From Strobilurus pachycystidiatus (taxonomy: Eukaryota; Basidiomycota; Agaricomycetes; Agaricales; Physalacriaceae), in the NCBI GenBank assembly GCA_019915135.1, contig JAHLMK010000001.1, forward strand, positions 3,596,001-3,660,000: 64,000 nucleotides of DNA. The letters run 5' to 3'. Shown in pieces: positions 35,064 through 47,392 of this stretch (the first letter of the stretch is position 1; every line of letters starts with the position of its first letter). Below the pieces are notes generated by a model that saw nothing but the letters and a program-made list of their open reading frames with translations, made no database searches and was not told the origin of the DNA. The translations under genes and the position numbers were made by a program.

Positions 35064-35796
35064 TCACTCTTTTCTGGATCTTGCATGTTCACATCAGCAA
35101 GTCCTCCCGATTGCTTTGTCCAGCTTTGTCCAACTTTTCCCTGATGCGAAAGCGCCAAAGTGACAGGCAAGAAAGCTATGTCCGAAAATCCACAAGTTCG
35201 ACCCCGGGTGAGGTCACTAAAACTCGCAGGGCGGGGTCTCATTGTCTGTTACATCTTGTACAAGTGCATTCATGTTTGAATAGTATAATTTTTTATTCTC
35301 AGGTGTCTACGGGTCCCGACAGACTCATGGTGGCCACACGAAAATCACCAAAAAGCTCAAAAAGCCCAAAAGGGGAAAAGCAAATGGGGAGACTTGCTGA
35401 TGGCCAGATAGAGCACTTGTCCATCTTATGTCGCGACGCTATGTGTTGGCTGGTCTTGGTAATGGCGGTGAGTGTGCATGGGCATCTGGAGTTTCCAATA
35501 TGGGTGCTGCGCCATAGTTTCCTTGAAGGTACGGTGTCCGAGGAATCCGAAAGTTCCGAGAAACCGATGTTATATCAATATACGTAGGCACATACGAGTA
35601 TGCTAGTGAGTGGTAGCCGTAGCTGCAGAAAGGCGGATGCTGTTGGCGAGAATGCGTGCTTGCCATTGCTTCAGTCAGAGTCATATACCGCGGAACCTTA
35701 CTACGAGACTCCGACCCATTTTCCGTACTATCTTGCAGAGACGACGCACGAAGCGAAGAGGAGTTCTTCTGGCACTGGAGACTATGAAAGATGAGG
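35064..35796. other. Convergent intergenic region
   Basis: Lies between the 3' ends of proline dehydrogenase and the unknown gene on the minus strand. No supported gene or RNA is seen; an A-rich patch occurs near 35340-35385. Confidence 0.5.
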
Positions 35797-36876
35797 TTAC
35801 GATAAGGATGCATAGTCACAACAGATCATAATATACGCACTGTCTTGTCGGACTGCCTGTGCCTTACTATCAAGGGAGTTGTCGAGGACCTGCGCTCGCG
35901 CAATCCTTTCTTTGACACGAGCTCTGTGATCGTTGATGATTCTGGAGAATATGGTTAGACAAACAACCGTGGCAGAACCAATGAGAGTATACTTTTGCAA
36001 CTGCTCCAGCTCCTCGATGAACTCCCATGGATTGGCTATCTCATCTGCTGAGACTGTATCGATGTCGACAGAGAACTTGATGATTGGTTCGCGTGAATCC
36101 TCCATCATTCTGTCCTCAGCAGTGTCGATAGAGGCGCTGTACGTCGAGTCCTGCAGCTGACAATCGACATCCAGATCGAAATCAAAATCTTCCTCATGTG
36201 CTGGTCTCTCTGCGGCCATTTTTTCTGCAGCGGAAAAGGCGGAGACTATCCAGGAATCATCCGGCATTTCCGGACACGCAACGGGGGCGGAGACATCCTC
36301 ATTATCAGCCACGGGTTCGTCAGGAAATTCCTGCGCGAACCTGAGCTCTTCCCGCACCTTATCATCCCAGGCGGTTTGACTACCAACGCGTGCACATTTT
36401 CCGGCGGGTAGAGAGTACTTCCCGGTCATGCGCGAGTCCTCCACTTCGTATTTCACGCAAAGGGCGACAGATAAGGACTCGGAGCAGGGGTGGTAGCAGT
36501 TCGACCAAGGTAGAGGCGGTTCGGGGAGGAGTCTTTCGCGATTGAGAGGATGTGGGGTGTCTTTGCCGACGGGAAGGGACATTTCGGGAGTCATGAATGA
36601 CTCTGGGCCTTGAATCATTCCGTGAACAGAGAGTAGATCGACGCGTATCGGATGAAGGCTGCCAGGTGAGGGACAAAAATGTCTCCACTGAAAGAATGTG
36701 TGAGTAGGCCATCAGTGAGCAAAGACATTGTGGCATACCGCGCACACGCATCCGGCGTATTTCTTCGGCTTGAACTTCGAGACGACATCAGCGACTTCTG
36801 CATCATCCAGGCTTGCGGCAGAGGCAGCAACATCGAGTTCGAAGACGATATATTCACCCCATTGAGGAAGGGACAT
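35797..36876 (-). CDS. Unknown protein with a C-terminal membrane segment
   Basis: Exon 1 starts at ATG 36876 'MSLPQWGEYIVFELDVAAS' and ends in a Cys-containing stretch 'KPKKYAGCVCA'. After a short intron (about 36690-36739) the frame continues 'WRHFCPSPGSLHPIRVDLLS', then a Pro-rich part with 'GRYxLPAGKCARV'-like residues, an acidic region, and near the C-terminus a single hydrophobic helix 'YTLIGSATVVCLTIFSRII' followed by basic residues. I recognise no family. A tail-anchored or single-pass membrane protein is plausible. The last exon may be incomplete because the C-terminus 'MICCDYASLS' could be read-through of an intron. Confidence 0.55.
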
Positions 36877-37455
36877 GGTGGCGACGCGTGTGGTTGAAGG
36901 CAAGCAATTCGGCACCAATCATGCTTTTGAGGCTTGTTTGAGGCTCAAGGACCCGTCAAGGACGAAAAAGAACAAGGGAGAACAATAGATCGTAAAGAAA
37001 ACAATGAAAGTTGAAACGGATCCTTCCGACCCTTGATTCTTGCACCTGCCGTGAACGTGGATCAGGAACATGCTTATCATTGAAAGTTATGTAACAACGC
37101 CTCTTCATCGTTTACCACACCGTCCTCACATATCGACGACTTCGGCACTGTTCGTTTCTATCTCTTTCGACGATCTGGCCAGCTGTTCATGAATCTATAT
37201 GCATGTCACTGCTCCCCGGGAACCCTCTGTTTGCTTTCTCTTCGATGCGAGCCTTGGACCCTTACAGATGGTCGTTCCGTCCGAGAACAAGAGACCCGTA
37301 CCGCTATAGGAACCATAAGTATTGTTCTCAGTAGGTACGAATGGACCAGTCTTGCTTTCTTCGGCAAGTAGATTTAGATAAATTGGCTCTCTCCAACGAT
37401 ACCTGGCTGGTCACTCCTCCTGCCGCCATATTTTCTTGCGAGACTGGCTCTCACA
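36877..37455. promoter_or_regulatory. Divergent upstream region of two unknown genes
   Basis: Start codons face away from each other (36876 minus, 37456 plus). Small plus-strand frames at 37189-37529 might be earlier exons of the right-hand gene, but I could not join them reliably. Confidence 0.35.
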
Positions 37456-38558
37456 ATGCATCACCCATCCTCAGTGACCTCTACTCTCTCTCGTTCCCAT
37501 CTCGGATCATCGACTCCGGCCAGCACTAGACATTACGGCCAAGTTCACCTAGTAAACGCGTCGTTGATCCACCCATACTTCGCCATGTGCCGCCAGAGCT
37601 TTGACAAACTTCAAAACGGAGACATTGCTAAATGCGGGCCAAGGGGGATTGCGACTGTCCGCACAGCACGAAGGTCTCTAGCCCTGAGCCTCGCTAGCAA
37701 ACCTGCTCCGGCTCCTCCTGTGGCAGACACCAACCTCTGGTCTGACAGTCCTAATCGGCCTGCAATTGTGTGCCATCGTCCGAAATGGGCGAGCGATACC
37801 GATGCCGACAGAGTTTGGATGTATCTCATGGGCACATTTTGTGGCAGTGACGAAGACCAACTTCCAGAAATTCTCAAAGACTTCGCAATTCCTATTCACA
37901 CTGACGGATTTGCGGACAAAGAGGCTGAGAAGAGTGTTCACATAACGCCCCCTTGGGACTGCAGTGGCCGGAAGGCTTGGGTTGTTCTCATTCCAGTGAC
38001 AACAATTGACGGTCGACTGCCTGTCGCACGATGGGGCGGGCGGGATGCCAACTTTCATCTATCACATGATGAATACGCCAAGTTACAGGACGAAAGTGCG
38101 AATCGTATCTCAGCCTTTCAAACTCTGGCAAGAAATCCACTCTACGTCTCAACATTTGTTCGTGCCCTGTGTTATCGCAATAACCCAGAAGTACGGCCAC
38201 ACTGTCCTTCTTGTCCTTCACACAAGCTAACAGTCAACATTAGGTCCTGTTCAAAGTCATGCAGGATCTCCAAAAAATCCAGGACGATGAAGAAAAGGCA
38301 CGTAGGGAAAAACCGGTACCAAAACAATGTCGATCTGCAGTAGTAAGCATTTTGATATCTCCCAGCTTGCCATTTTGACGCGTTTACGCTTTTGCAGCCT
38401 CCTGCTACAGACTCTGGATCTCTCTTAAGTCGAGCAATGGACAGAATGAATGTGAGTCACCATTTCTTTCAATTCCACGCGCGCACTCAATAACTAGATA
38501 GCGGGTGAAGGGTGGACGCGTCAGTGTTGGCACTGTACATTGAATTGACTGGGTTACA
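37456..38558 (+). CDS. Unknown protein with a presequence-like N-terminus
   Basis: Four exons read well: 37456-38190, about 38245-38341, 38399-38451 and about 38500-38558. The first 35 residues ('MHHPSSVTSTLSRSHLGSS') are Ser/Arg/His-rich without acids, like a mitochondrial presequence. The body has a Trp/Asp-rich part ('RPKWASDTDADRVWMYLMG') and 'KAWVVLIPVTTIDGRLPVARWGG', strand-like. A coiled-coil-like 'VMQDLQKIQDDEEKARRE' precedes the tail ending 'QCWHCTLN'. I recognise no family. The start is uncertain because earlier exons may exist. Confidence 0.5.
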
Positions 38559-39146
38559 GGACTATAACTTATTTGTACTTACGACTTCTGTCTCTTCATT
38601 ACCATATCATTGTATCATCGTAATGAGGAAGCCCTATCCATATCTTCCGGCTCATGAACTGTGCTTGTGGCTACGATAACTCCAAATAATGTCTCCAAAT
38701 ATATGGAGTCGACGTCTTTTGGCAACTGTCTCTCATGTCCATGAACCTTCTCTGCCCAATCATACCACAACTACGGCCAGGTATCACGTCTCGAGCCACC
38801 AAGCACAACGAAAGCTATGCTACTAGAGCTTGGGGCGCCGGCCTATGCGTAATAAACCCTTCAACGGGCTATTGTTCTTCGAGAGCGAGCGAAGGCGGCG
38901 TACGAGAGTAGCTATTGGTGGCTGATGATTGACGAGATAGGATGGGGGGCTGGTGAGTGATCTATTCGCTGTCATGAGTGGCATTGGAATCTTGAGAAGC
39001 CGGACAGAATCTAGTTATGCACAGAGTAAGAGGACGTCAACTTGAAAGTGCGCAAAAACACTATACACGCGTACTCTATCCTGATAATCCACATACATGA
39101 CTGTTGACCAAAGATACGAAAGATACCATTATAGCAAAACATCCAC
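38559..39146. other. Convergent intergenic region
   Basis: Between the unknown gene and the 3' end of Vps15. Nothing recognised. Confidence 0.5.
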
Positions 39147-42100
39147 TTATTGAGCTGGCTCTCCTGGCTCCACTCTCCACACCTTCAGAACCCCAGCACG
39201 ATCACCACTGACCATCCCACCACGGAAAGGCGAGTCTATACACACCAACGCGGTCACAACGTCTTGATGAGACCTCAACAAGCTAGATTGATTGTGCGTA
39301 ATAAGAGACATTCGTTGCGGTGGGCGATTGCCATGACTGGCAGGACTTGGCGATGGCCATGTTTCGACGAAAGTGGATGCTGATCCTTTGTCCACGTTAC
39401 TGTCGCGACGGTTCAGTATCTTTGTTGAACAATTTCGGGGCAAAACCATACCTATACATGGGTTTCTCATGCTCCAAGTCGAGCCCGCTCAAGATGCAAG
39501 ACCGTTCTGGCCTTCCCATATCCAATAGACGTATCTTGCGATCCTCCGACGCTGTTATCAGGAAACCTCTACTACCAGATCGCATTGAATTGCCTTCAGA
39601 ATTGATATCGTATAACTCTGTTCGATGCGTGGTGGAATGACCGCCGAATTCCGCTCCAGTCACAAAAGCTCGCACGTCCGGGGCCGGCGAGTTCAAAGTC
39701 GAGGACCGCTGCTCTATGTCTCCGGCAGAGTGATAGCCTCGGACGAGTGCTGCTATCGCCTCCGAAGCAGTGTTATTGCTATCGACTCCAGTTACATCCT
39801 GGGGTTCAGGCGGAGGATCCGATCCTGACGTGTTCACCCTCGTTACAAAGGTTTCGACCAGAACCGAGCCTTCAACATCCCAAACCTCCACCAGATTCGT
39901 GCTAGTGCGGTCACCCCACTTTGACGCTTCGACTGCGACCATGACATATTTGCCCTTTCCTTTCGAGGGGTGAAGAGTACATTGGTGGATACGGACCGAC
40001 CTCCCAACGGAGGCGACGCCGACATGCCAGCTCTTCAACTGCAGTCCGAATCTCCGGTCCCACAGCGTGAGGACACCTGTTGACGTTCCCACGACAATCC
40101 AGGCGCGTTTACGGTCGATGCATATAGATGTTATCGGTCCGTGATGGCGAGGGTTCTGCATCTGCTGGAGGATACGCATTGTCCTGAGGTCCAGTACGAC
40201 AATGGCCGAATGTGTTGTAGCGTACACAAGATTGGAGGATGTATCTGCCAAGTCGTCAGTAGGGAGTTTGCAGAAATAGAGTGTGTACATACCGGTATTA
40301 TAGTGGAACATGCAGGTGATATATTCACCAAGAGTCTCGATCCTATGCTCTCGTACGACCTGCAACTTGCCGTACTTCGGAAGGCTGCCACTTTGGGAAA
40401 TATGCACTCTGACAATATGGAGACTCCCATCTTCTGCAGCACTCGCGAAGCAGTGAACGCCCTCCAAAATGCATATGCACTTCACCTTGGAGTGATGCTG
40501 TCCATATGTGTGACGCGGTTTACTCGTTACGTTCCTCTCTAGCCTCGCAGTATCCCAGACCTTGACGGTCTTATCGTCGGAGGAAGATATGAAGAACATA
40601 TGATCAGGCGAGACCGCTAAGCCGGTAATGGCGTCGGAATGCGAGGTCAGATGGGATATGAGTGTTGCTTCCATTCTCTTCGCGGTGCCGTCTCGGGACG
40701 TAAAGCTTTGCCTGATGGGATTGCGCCGCCTGACTGGCCCTTCATGTACCCTTGGACCAAAATCGTTCTGTAGTTCACGGTTATTGTCGAGGTACAGATT
40801 CTCCAGAAGGTTGCTGATGGCGGGCTCCTGGCCGTCTATCATGCATTCTTTGATCAGTCGTGGTCTCAGACAGGTATATAGTAGGAACTCACCATACGAA
40901 GATATCCGAAGCACGCTAGGCGCAGTAACCTGCGGCGCTCGAATAGTCGCCGACATCGACATTGGCGAAGATCTGCCTGAACGCTCAGGGGAACCATCAG
41001 ACCGCATCTTGAGGTGCGTATCAAGCACCCCAGCCACATTAGTCTTGAAGGATCCTACAGCTGGTGCGGCCTTTTGTCCATCCATGCTACCAACATGTAA
41101 ACGACTCGGTGGCCGGAAACTCAACGAGTTCGTCGCGGACAAAACTGACTCCGTAGGGCTGCTCGGTCGCTCGGCTGTCATGGCCGCCCCCAACGAAGCA
41201 GAAGTCGAACTAGAGGGCACGAGTGGTGATAGCGTTCCCCGTGGTTCTCGAAGAGATTGGGCAAGGCCAAGAGACGACGCAGAGCCGTTGATAGTGGCAA
41301 GTCGACGGCGAAGATCCTCAAACGGTGCACCAGTACCGGTAGAATTGAACTCCGTACTAGATATTCGGTGCAGATTTGGCACTGGGCTCATGAGTGGGGT
41401 AGACCTCTTGAATGGCAGGGAACGAGGCACATCTGCGCCTCGGGATTTGAGGAAGACAGTCTGAGGCACAACGTCGAGCTTCCTCAGTTCTACAGTCGTG
41501 ATGGTCTTGAGATTGGCTTCCGTCTCTGGGTCAGAGCTTAGTCGTGACGCGAAACTGGCAAAGGTCAGACACTGCACTTGACACGTAGTAACACAAAAGG
41601 ATATACCTAGATATAGCACTGGCTAATTTGGTTATGTAGTCTCGCATAGCGAGGAGCTTGGATTCATCGCTCTGAGTCATGCCCAGTTGTTGAAGCTTGG
41701 CTATCTGGATTTCGTCACTGTCGATACACGTCAGCCATGGATACCTGAATGCATGTCTTAGGCTTACTCGTCTGATCTGCCTTTAGGCATGGTCGAAGTT
41801 GATTTCCGCAGCGACATGACGCTTTCTCTCGGAGTGTCCTTATTATTGCGTCTCGCGCCTTTCCAAAACGCACTCCTGTCCGCCTTCATGGCCCATTGGA
41901 CAGCCGCATCGAATATCTGTCGCTGTATCTACGATCCCATCAGCGTCAACCAACAGTAAACGTCCAATATCTAGAACATACCGGCGGCTTCATCGCAGCC
42001 AACAAACTCTGTTCATCGATTGCCGAGATATCTGACCGTAGGAAATGCCGCAGCGAAGGGTAGACAATACACCATACATCACTTTCCGGCAGATGTTTCG

Positions 42101-44854
42101 CGGCCGATGCGATGAAGGAGGCGGCACCCTGCCTAATCCAGATGTTGGGGTGGTACAAGAAGCCCAACGTCGCACTCATCAACTCCCAAATACGCATCTT
42201 CTGGAATAGGCCTAACGTGCATAGGCTGGTCAAGGAAGCCAAAACTTTGGTGACAACTGTCTCTTCCACATCTGACAAGGAAACACAGATATTGTTTAGA
42301 CTTCAGAAATTGAATCGTGAGAGATACAAACACACCTGACAACGCCTGGATCATTAGCGGCAAAATGTACTCATCTAAACTTCGTCCACCCGCACATGCC
42401 GCCACGTCAACAATACTTTCGAAGAAAGCATATCGCAATAGCCAATCCCGGTCGTTGAGATACGTGATCATATGGCTGAGCAACACGTCGTTCGTCTTCT
42501 GTCTTCCCAAGAAGATGCACAGGTAAGAAATATCATGCAGTATTGCCCGCTTCACGACACTTGATGAATCCATCAGTAGCGCCGAAATGTGTTCCTGTAT
42601 GCCCAGCTGCATTTCCTGCACGCTCGCGTCATATGAGACCTGACATTTATAGGGAATATCGGTTGATGAGAAAGCACCGCAGTGGACAGAAGACTCAAGG
42701 CTCACCTCATAATGCGCATTCTCAAACTCTTGTGCCTCGCTCGAGATCTTGAATGTCCCATGAGCCTTCAACGCCTGGCCCATCTCCAAATACCGCATAG
42801 CCGTATTTGCTAGCTGTGCTATACACTGAGCATACATCGCCCTGACCGACACCTCCGGATCGTGCACCAAATATTGCACATTCGGAATGATATACTCTGG
42901 GAAGATGGCCGCGTTCGAAGGCGTTATAACCGTGACCATCATCAGCTGTGGAGCAGGCGAGCATCAGCCGACGAACAGAGGAAAGACAGAAGTACTCACA
43001 ACTTGTATCATCGTACGAAGCGCCGCCAATCGCACTATCGCAGCATCGTCATGGAAAAGGTCAATGATGTAGGGTATCATGCGGTCCAGCTTTGCTTCGT
43101 CCGTAAGATGGGGCGATAGAGCCAGGAAGACATCCAGGGCGCGGACTTTGGAGCTTGGTAGGGTGCAATTCCGGATGTTGGATGTCACCAAAGCCAGGAT
43201 GATTAAAGCAGGCCCGTCTGGAAGATCGTTATAGGTAGAAGCTCGCGACCTAAAACAGAGAAGGATATACCTTCAGCAGGCGCACGACGCGCAACTCCTT
43301 GCAGTGTGGGGTCTCGATTTGGTATTTGAAGTTCTACAGGCAGGACATCCTGAACGTGCCTGTCAGAGCGGACATTGATGAAGAGGCTACGTAGATACCT
43401 GGAAGGGCTTGGAAGTCGCAATCGATGAATTATAGTCGATCTTCACGTCCATAACATTCTCGTCGGGCGTATCTGGCACAAGATACGGTTCAACACTCTC
43501 GTAGTCTGCCCATATCCTCTGTAGTCTGTGATCAGAATCACCCGGTAGAGGTTCATTTGTGGGGTCTGTGGCGGTCCTCTCAGGCGGAACATTAGGTGGT
43601 CTAGAGACTGAAGGGGGCGCCGAAGGTACGGACGGCGACGATGAAGTCTTGAAAGGTGTTTCGGCGGGAAGGTCGTTGACGGTGGTCACATAGTTGTGAA
43701 GGAAGCTGAAGAAGAACTCTGGGAAGACTGTCCCACGCGATGTATGGAGGAGAGTGTCGAAGGTGGGCCGCGCTGAGGCATCCAAGTTGATCATTTGCTT
43801 GATCAAACTCTACTGTCCGAAATGAGAACACTGGCAACGTGCACGACAACACGCACTCACTCGTATGCCGTCGTCTTCAATGTTGATGAGGGGGGTGTCC
43901 ACGTTGTATTCACCTTCCCGGTACTTGAAAAGCTGGCTTAACGTGAACAAGGGAGCGCCTTCCAAGAACAGTTCTGCTATGACGCAGCCGGCACTAAAGC
44001 AGTCCATTGACTCGGTGACTTTCCCGTCCCTCTTGCCATCGTTGTCCTCCATGATCTTGGACTTCTTGGCGCTGATTTCCGGATTGGTAGCTGCAGTATA
44101 GAAGCGCTCCGGCGCGACATAGCATGTGCGGCGCCCCGAGGTGTCAAAGAAAAAGGAAAAGTCGGATGGGTCGTCCAAAGGAAGAAACGTTGGTTTGTAT
44201 GAAGCGAAGTCGGAGAGATAGACCCAGTTCCATGAGGTAACGAGGATGTTCTCCGCCTTGATGTCGCCGTGAGAGACCTTGCGATTCCGGGCGTCGCGCA
44301 GAGCAGTGAGTAGCTGGAATGCTATCCACTTCTTCTCGATGTGACTCAGGAAGGGCCGAGTGCTGTCGAGCGCTATCAGTCCCAGCCGCCAGCGTCAGGG
44401 TATAACGCACCTGATACGATCGTAAAGGTTGCTTGCCACCCACTGCCTGACAATGTAACCCGCCTTGTCGGTCTCGACGAATGCTTGATAGTTGTATACA
44501 TTTGCTATATCCGACAACGCCTCGCGGTCCACTGCCAGCCATTTCAGTCAGGCCGGATATATTTGAGTATTGACGCACATTTCAGCCGACGATGATAATT
44601 CCTCAAGCTGAGGCCGGGGTCGGGCTTGACGAATAGCTTCACGACGAGGAACCCGTTACTGTGGCGGCATTTAACGGTCTTGAGGAATCGAGCTGAGCCA
44701 ATACTACAAGTGGAACGAGCGTTAGACTAGAGGTAAGTGAATGAGGAAGAGCGTGCCTCTTCTCGTAGACAATGTCGCCGCCTAGCTCGGCGACATACGA
44801 GTCCAAAGCGCCCGTCGTACGCGTCAATGTCGACCCTGACTGTGCATTGCCCAT
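39147..44854 (-). CDS. VPS15: Vps15, regulatory serine/threonine kinase of the class III PI3-kinase complex
   Basis: Start ATG 44854 gives 'MGNAQSGSTLTRTTG', a good N-myristoylation signal as in all Vps15. The kinase domain has 'HGDIKAENILVTSWNWVYLS' followed by 'DFASYKP', the variant HGD catalytic loop and DFA (not DFG) typical of this family, and 'YVAPERFY'. The middle (about 41.9-43.4 kb) is helical HEAT-repeat sequence such as 'SSKVRALDVFLALSPHL'. The C-terminus is a WD40 propeller: 'DAITGLAVSPDHMFFISSSDDKTVKVWD' and, last, 'GMVSGDRAGVLKVWRVE'. Vps15 anchors and activates Vps34 with Atg6 at endosomes and autophagosomes. About 12 or more introns. No frame break was seen. Confidence 0.92.
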
Positions 44855-45155
44855 CTATTCTCTATCGTGCTCGTTGACTGAGGAGCAGGACATGTATTCC
44901 CACCGGGGTCGATGGCGGGAGGCAAGCAGTTGAGGCATAAGCGCGGCGATCGAGGCTGTCGAGTATGGGAATTGGGTGATCCGAGAACTTTCGGCAGACC
45001 ATGTAAGTAGCCTACTAGTCAGTGTCACGAAACTGTAAACACAACGGATGCTATTCAAAGGCTTTCCATGTCGAGGATGTTAGTGACGAGGTCATAGTAG
45101 CCGTAAAGAATGGGTACAGCGTCATCTCAATTGTCCTACATATCGATACATTTGT
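44855..45155. other. Vps15 upstream region
   Basis: 301 bp between the Vps15 start and the stop of the next gene on the same strand; no recognised element. Confidence 0.5.
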
Positions 45156-46958
45156 CTACAACCACGACAACTGCGTCGGAAAACTATTGAATCCTCTATT
45201 GGTCAAAGATGTCACTTCAACGTGTACTTCGCCCGATGGCTCACAGCGCCGATTAACGGCCCAATCCCACCGCGTTGAGACTACTTCAACGCTGGCATCG
45301 TGAGGATCCCATGACCTGAACGGAGACCAGCTCGGTGAAGCGTACCGCCATGCAAAATGAAGTCCTATCCTTTCCAGACTGTCGATGCTCAGTGCGAGAC
45401 CGTGCACCAGGTCATGTCGCTTCTGCTTGACCCCAGCGGCATGGAGAGCCTCAAAACGCCCAGGATCCGCAAAGGTTTCCCCATCTTCTAAGCAGAGACG
45501 AAGCGTTTTTATTCCTCCGAGGCGCGGCAGGGTCTCCAAGAGAAGAGGCTATATTCAAAAGGTCAGACGCAGCGAGCTAGCAGGGAGTTCAAGTATACCG
45601 AAACATCATACGGATCCCCGATGCAATTGTAGCGGTTCAGCTCTAGTTCCAAGATGAGAGGCGAGACAATGGGGAGGCATCGAATGAGTGCATCCTCCTC
45701 ATGCTGATTTGTCCAATTGTACGAGAAGTGAAGAGTTTGGAGGTGAAGAAATGAGCCACGAGTGAGGATATCGTGCACCTCGGAGCAAGGCAGTATTGTG
45801 GGCCAAGGCACGCGCGCAGGAGCATAGGTGGCACAGTGCGAGGTGTATGGCCGAGGGAACGACACGAGAGACAGAAAGGTAATGTGATCGGGAATGGCTT
45901 TGAGTAGCACCTCATCGGGACGGGGATTGCAGACACGGAGGTACTCGAGCCGGCGCAAGTTCGCGCGGAAGCAGTCGAGCTCATGGCCTGGGGCTAGTGC
46001 AGTCCCTGAGGGAGCAGTGTGTTTGAAGTCTCCTGCAGAATTCGAAGATCCAGATGCCGCAAGCGAGGCTCTGATGGGCCAGTTGTAGCAGGCAGCCAAA
46101 TATCATTGGGCTCCTCCACGAGTTCTGGACACCAACCCTCGAGTGTTAGAGTAGTCAACGCTGGTAGTGATTCGTGGATGAGATATGCTGCGACCTCCGA
46201 AGGTAGCTCCAGAGCGACGAGGTTTTGCCGACAGTGATTCAAGATGTACTTCAGATTGTCGACTTCTTCCTGTAGTCTGTGGGCGGGTCGCTTCCCGGGA
46301 TGTTCGTCCCAGAATGAGCAGCAATATGAGAGATGTGTCAATGGTAGTGTGGATGGCAGGGTGGGGGTAGGCCACCGTGGTTGTCCCTCGCTAGCTTGCG
46401 TCCACGGGGTCTCTACTTTGAGTGACTGCAAATGTGGGAGCGACAGAATGGCTTCCAGAAGTGGCAGAATTGGGCCAGGGATTTCGTGGAGGTTGCTTCC
46501 CTTGGAGCGAATAACGACGGAAGTCAGGTTACTCATTCGAGAGATAGCTCGAGGCATGGACTTCGCTAAGAACGGCCAGTGCACATGACTTAGCCCAGGC
46601 CTGGCATCTCCGATATAACATATGCACAAGCGACTGAAGATATACATCAGGCAACCAGCACAATGGTAAAATAACACATACGTTATATAGTCGAGAGCGT
46701 ATTCAGGTGGCAGGCATTCATGCTTATTGAATGGAAAGGCGGGCTTCAAAGTCCAGGAGGAGTATATGAGTCGAACGCATAGGTCATAAAGCCTGCCATG
46801 TGACATGAATAACAAGGAGTGTAGATCACTCTCGGGGAGACATTTCAGTATGAGCTCCAAACAGTCGTCGTTGAGGTCGATAAACCCTTGCAGAAAGAGG
46901 TCATGTGTTTGCAAGTTTGCTGCTCGTACTCGCGTGAGGAACGTACCGAGTCGCTGCA
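45156..46958 (-). pseudogene. F-box/LRR-like protein with an apparent frame break
   Basis: ATG 46958 opens 'MQRLGTFLTRVRAANLQTHD'; 'IDLNDDCLELILKCLPESDL' then matches an F-box, followed by LRR-like stretches ('LPALTTLTLEGWCPELVEE', 'RLRHLDLRILQE'). The frame ends at a stop near 45994-45996, while the next part ('ELDCFRANLRRLEYLRVCN') continues in another frame with no GT donor that would bridge it. Downstream exons end 'FNSFPTQLSWL' at 45156. F-box proteins select substrates for SCF ubiquitin ligases, and basidiomycetes have large families of them. The break could be a true mutation, a sequencing error or a non-canonical intron. Confidence 0.6.
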
Positions 46959-47392
46959 TTGTTCGAAAGAGATACGATAGGGAGCGCTCACTATCGTAAG
47001 GAGAATCGATGACGAAGTAAGAGAACAACACGCAACTTATCACATGCCGTCAGTCCAACTCTGATCAGAGATCAGAATCCCATTTGGACTGCCAGTCGCC
47101 GAGATTGGGCCATTGCGGACGCGACGCGACGCGACGACGTGTTGGTAGGCAGAAAGTAAGTCATCATCATCATTCTACTACGGTGTGCGCGTCCACTGCT
47201 TCTCAGGCGGTAGTACTATACGAGTCCTTTTCCAGTTCTTTGGCGAAAGATACGTGCGATGCAAGCTCAGACACTGCTCAGACGTACATGAAAGCAATAT
47301 TCATTCCCATTTTATCCAAAAGGCAGATACAGTAGTCTCAAACATGAACCGTAAGCACAAAACAGATTTAGTAACCACACTTTTCCATTTGA
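46959..47392. other. Intergenic with a small GACGC repeat
   Basis: Contains a short run of gacgc units at about 47116-47135. No gene is supported. Confidence 0.5.

Noticed and set aside
40628..41464. 278-codon plus-strand frame
   Set aside because: It is antisense to the Vps15 exon that encodes unmistakable WD40 and linker sequence.
47116..47135. GACGC run as a regulatory repeat
   Set aside because: Only three or four short units in G/C-rich intergenic DNA; too little to claim function.
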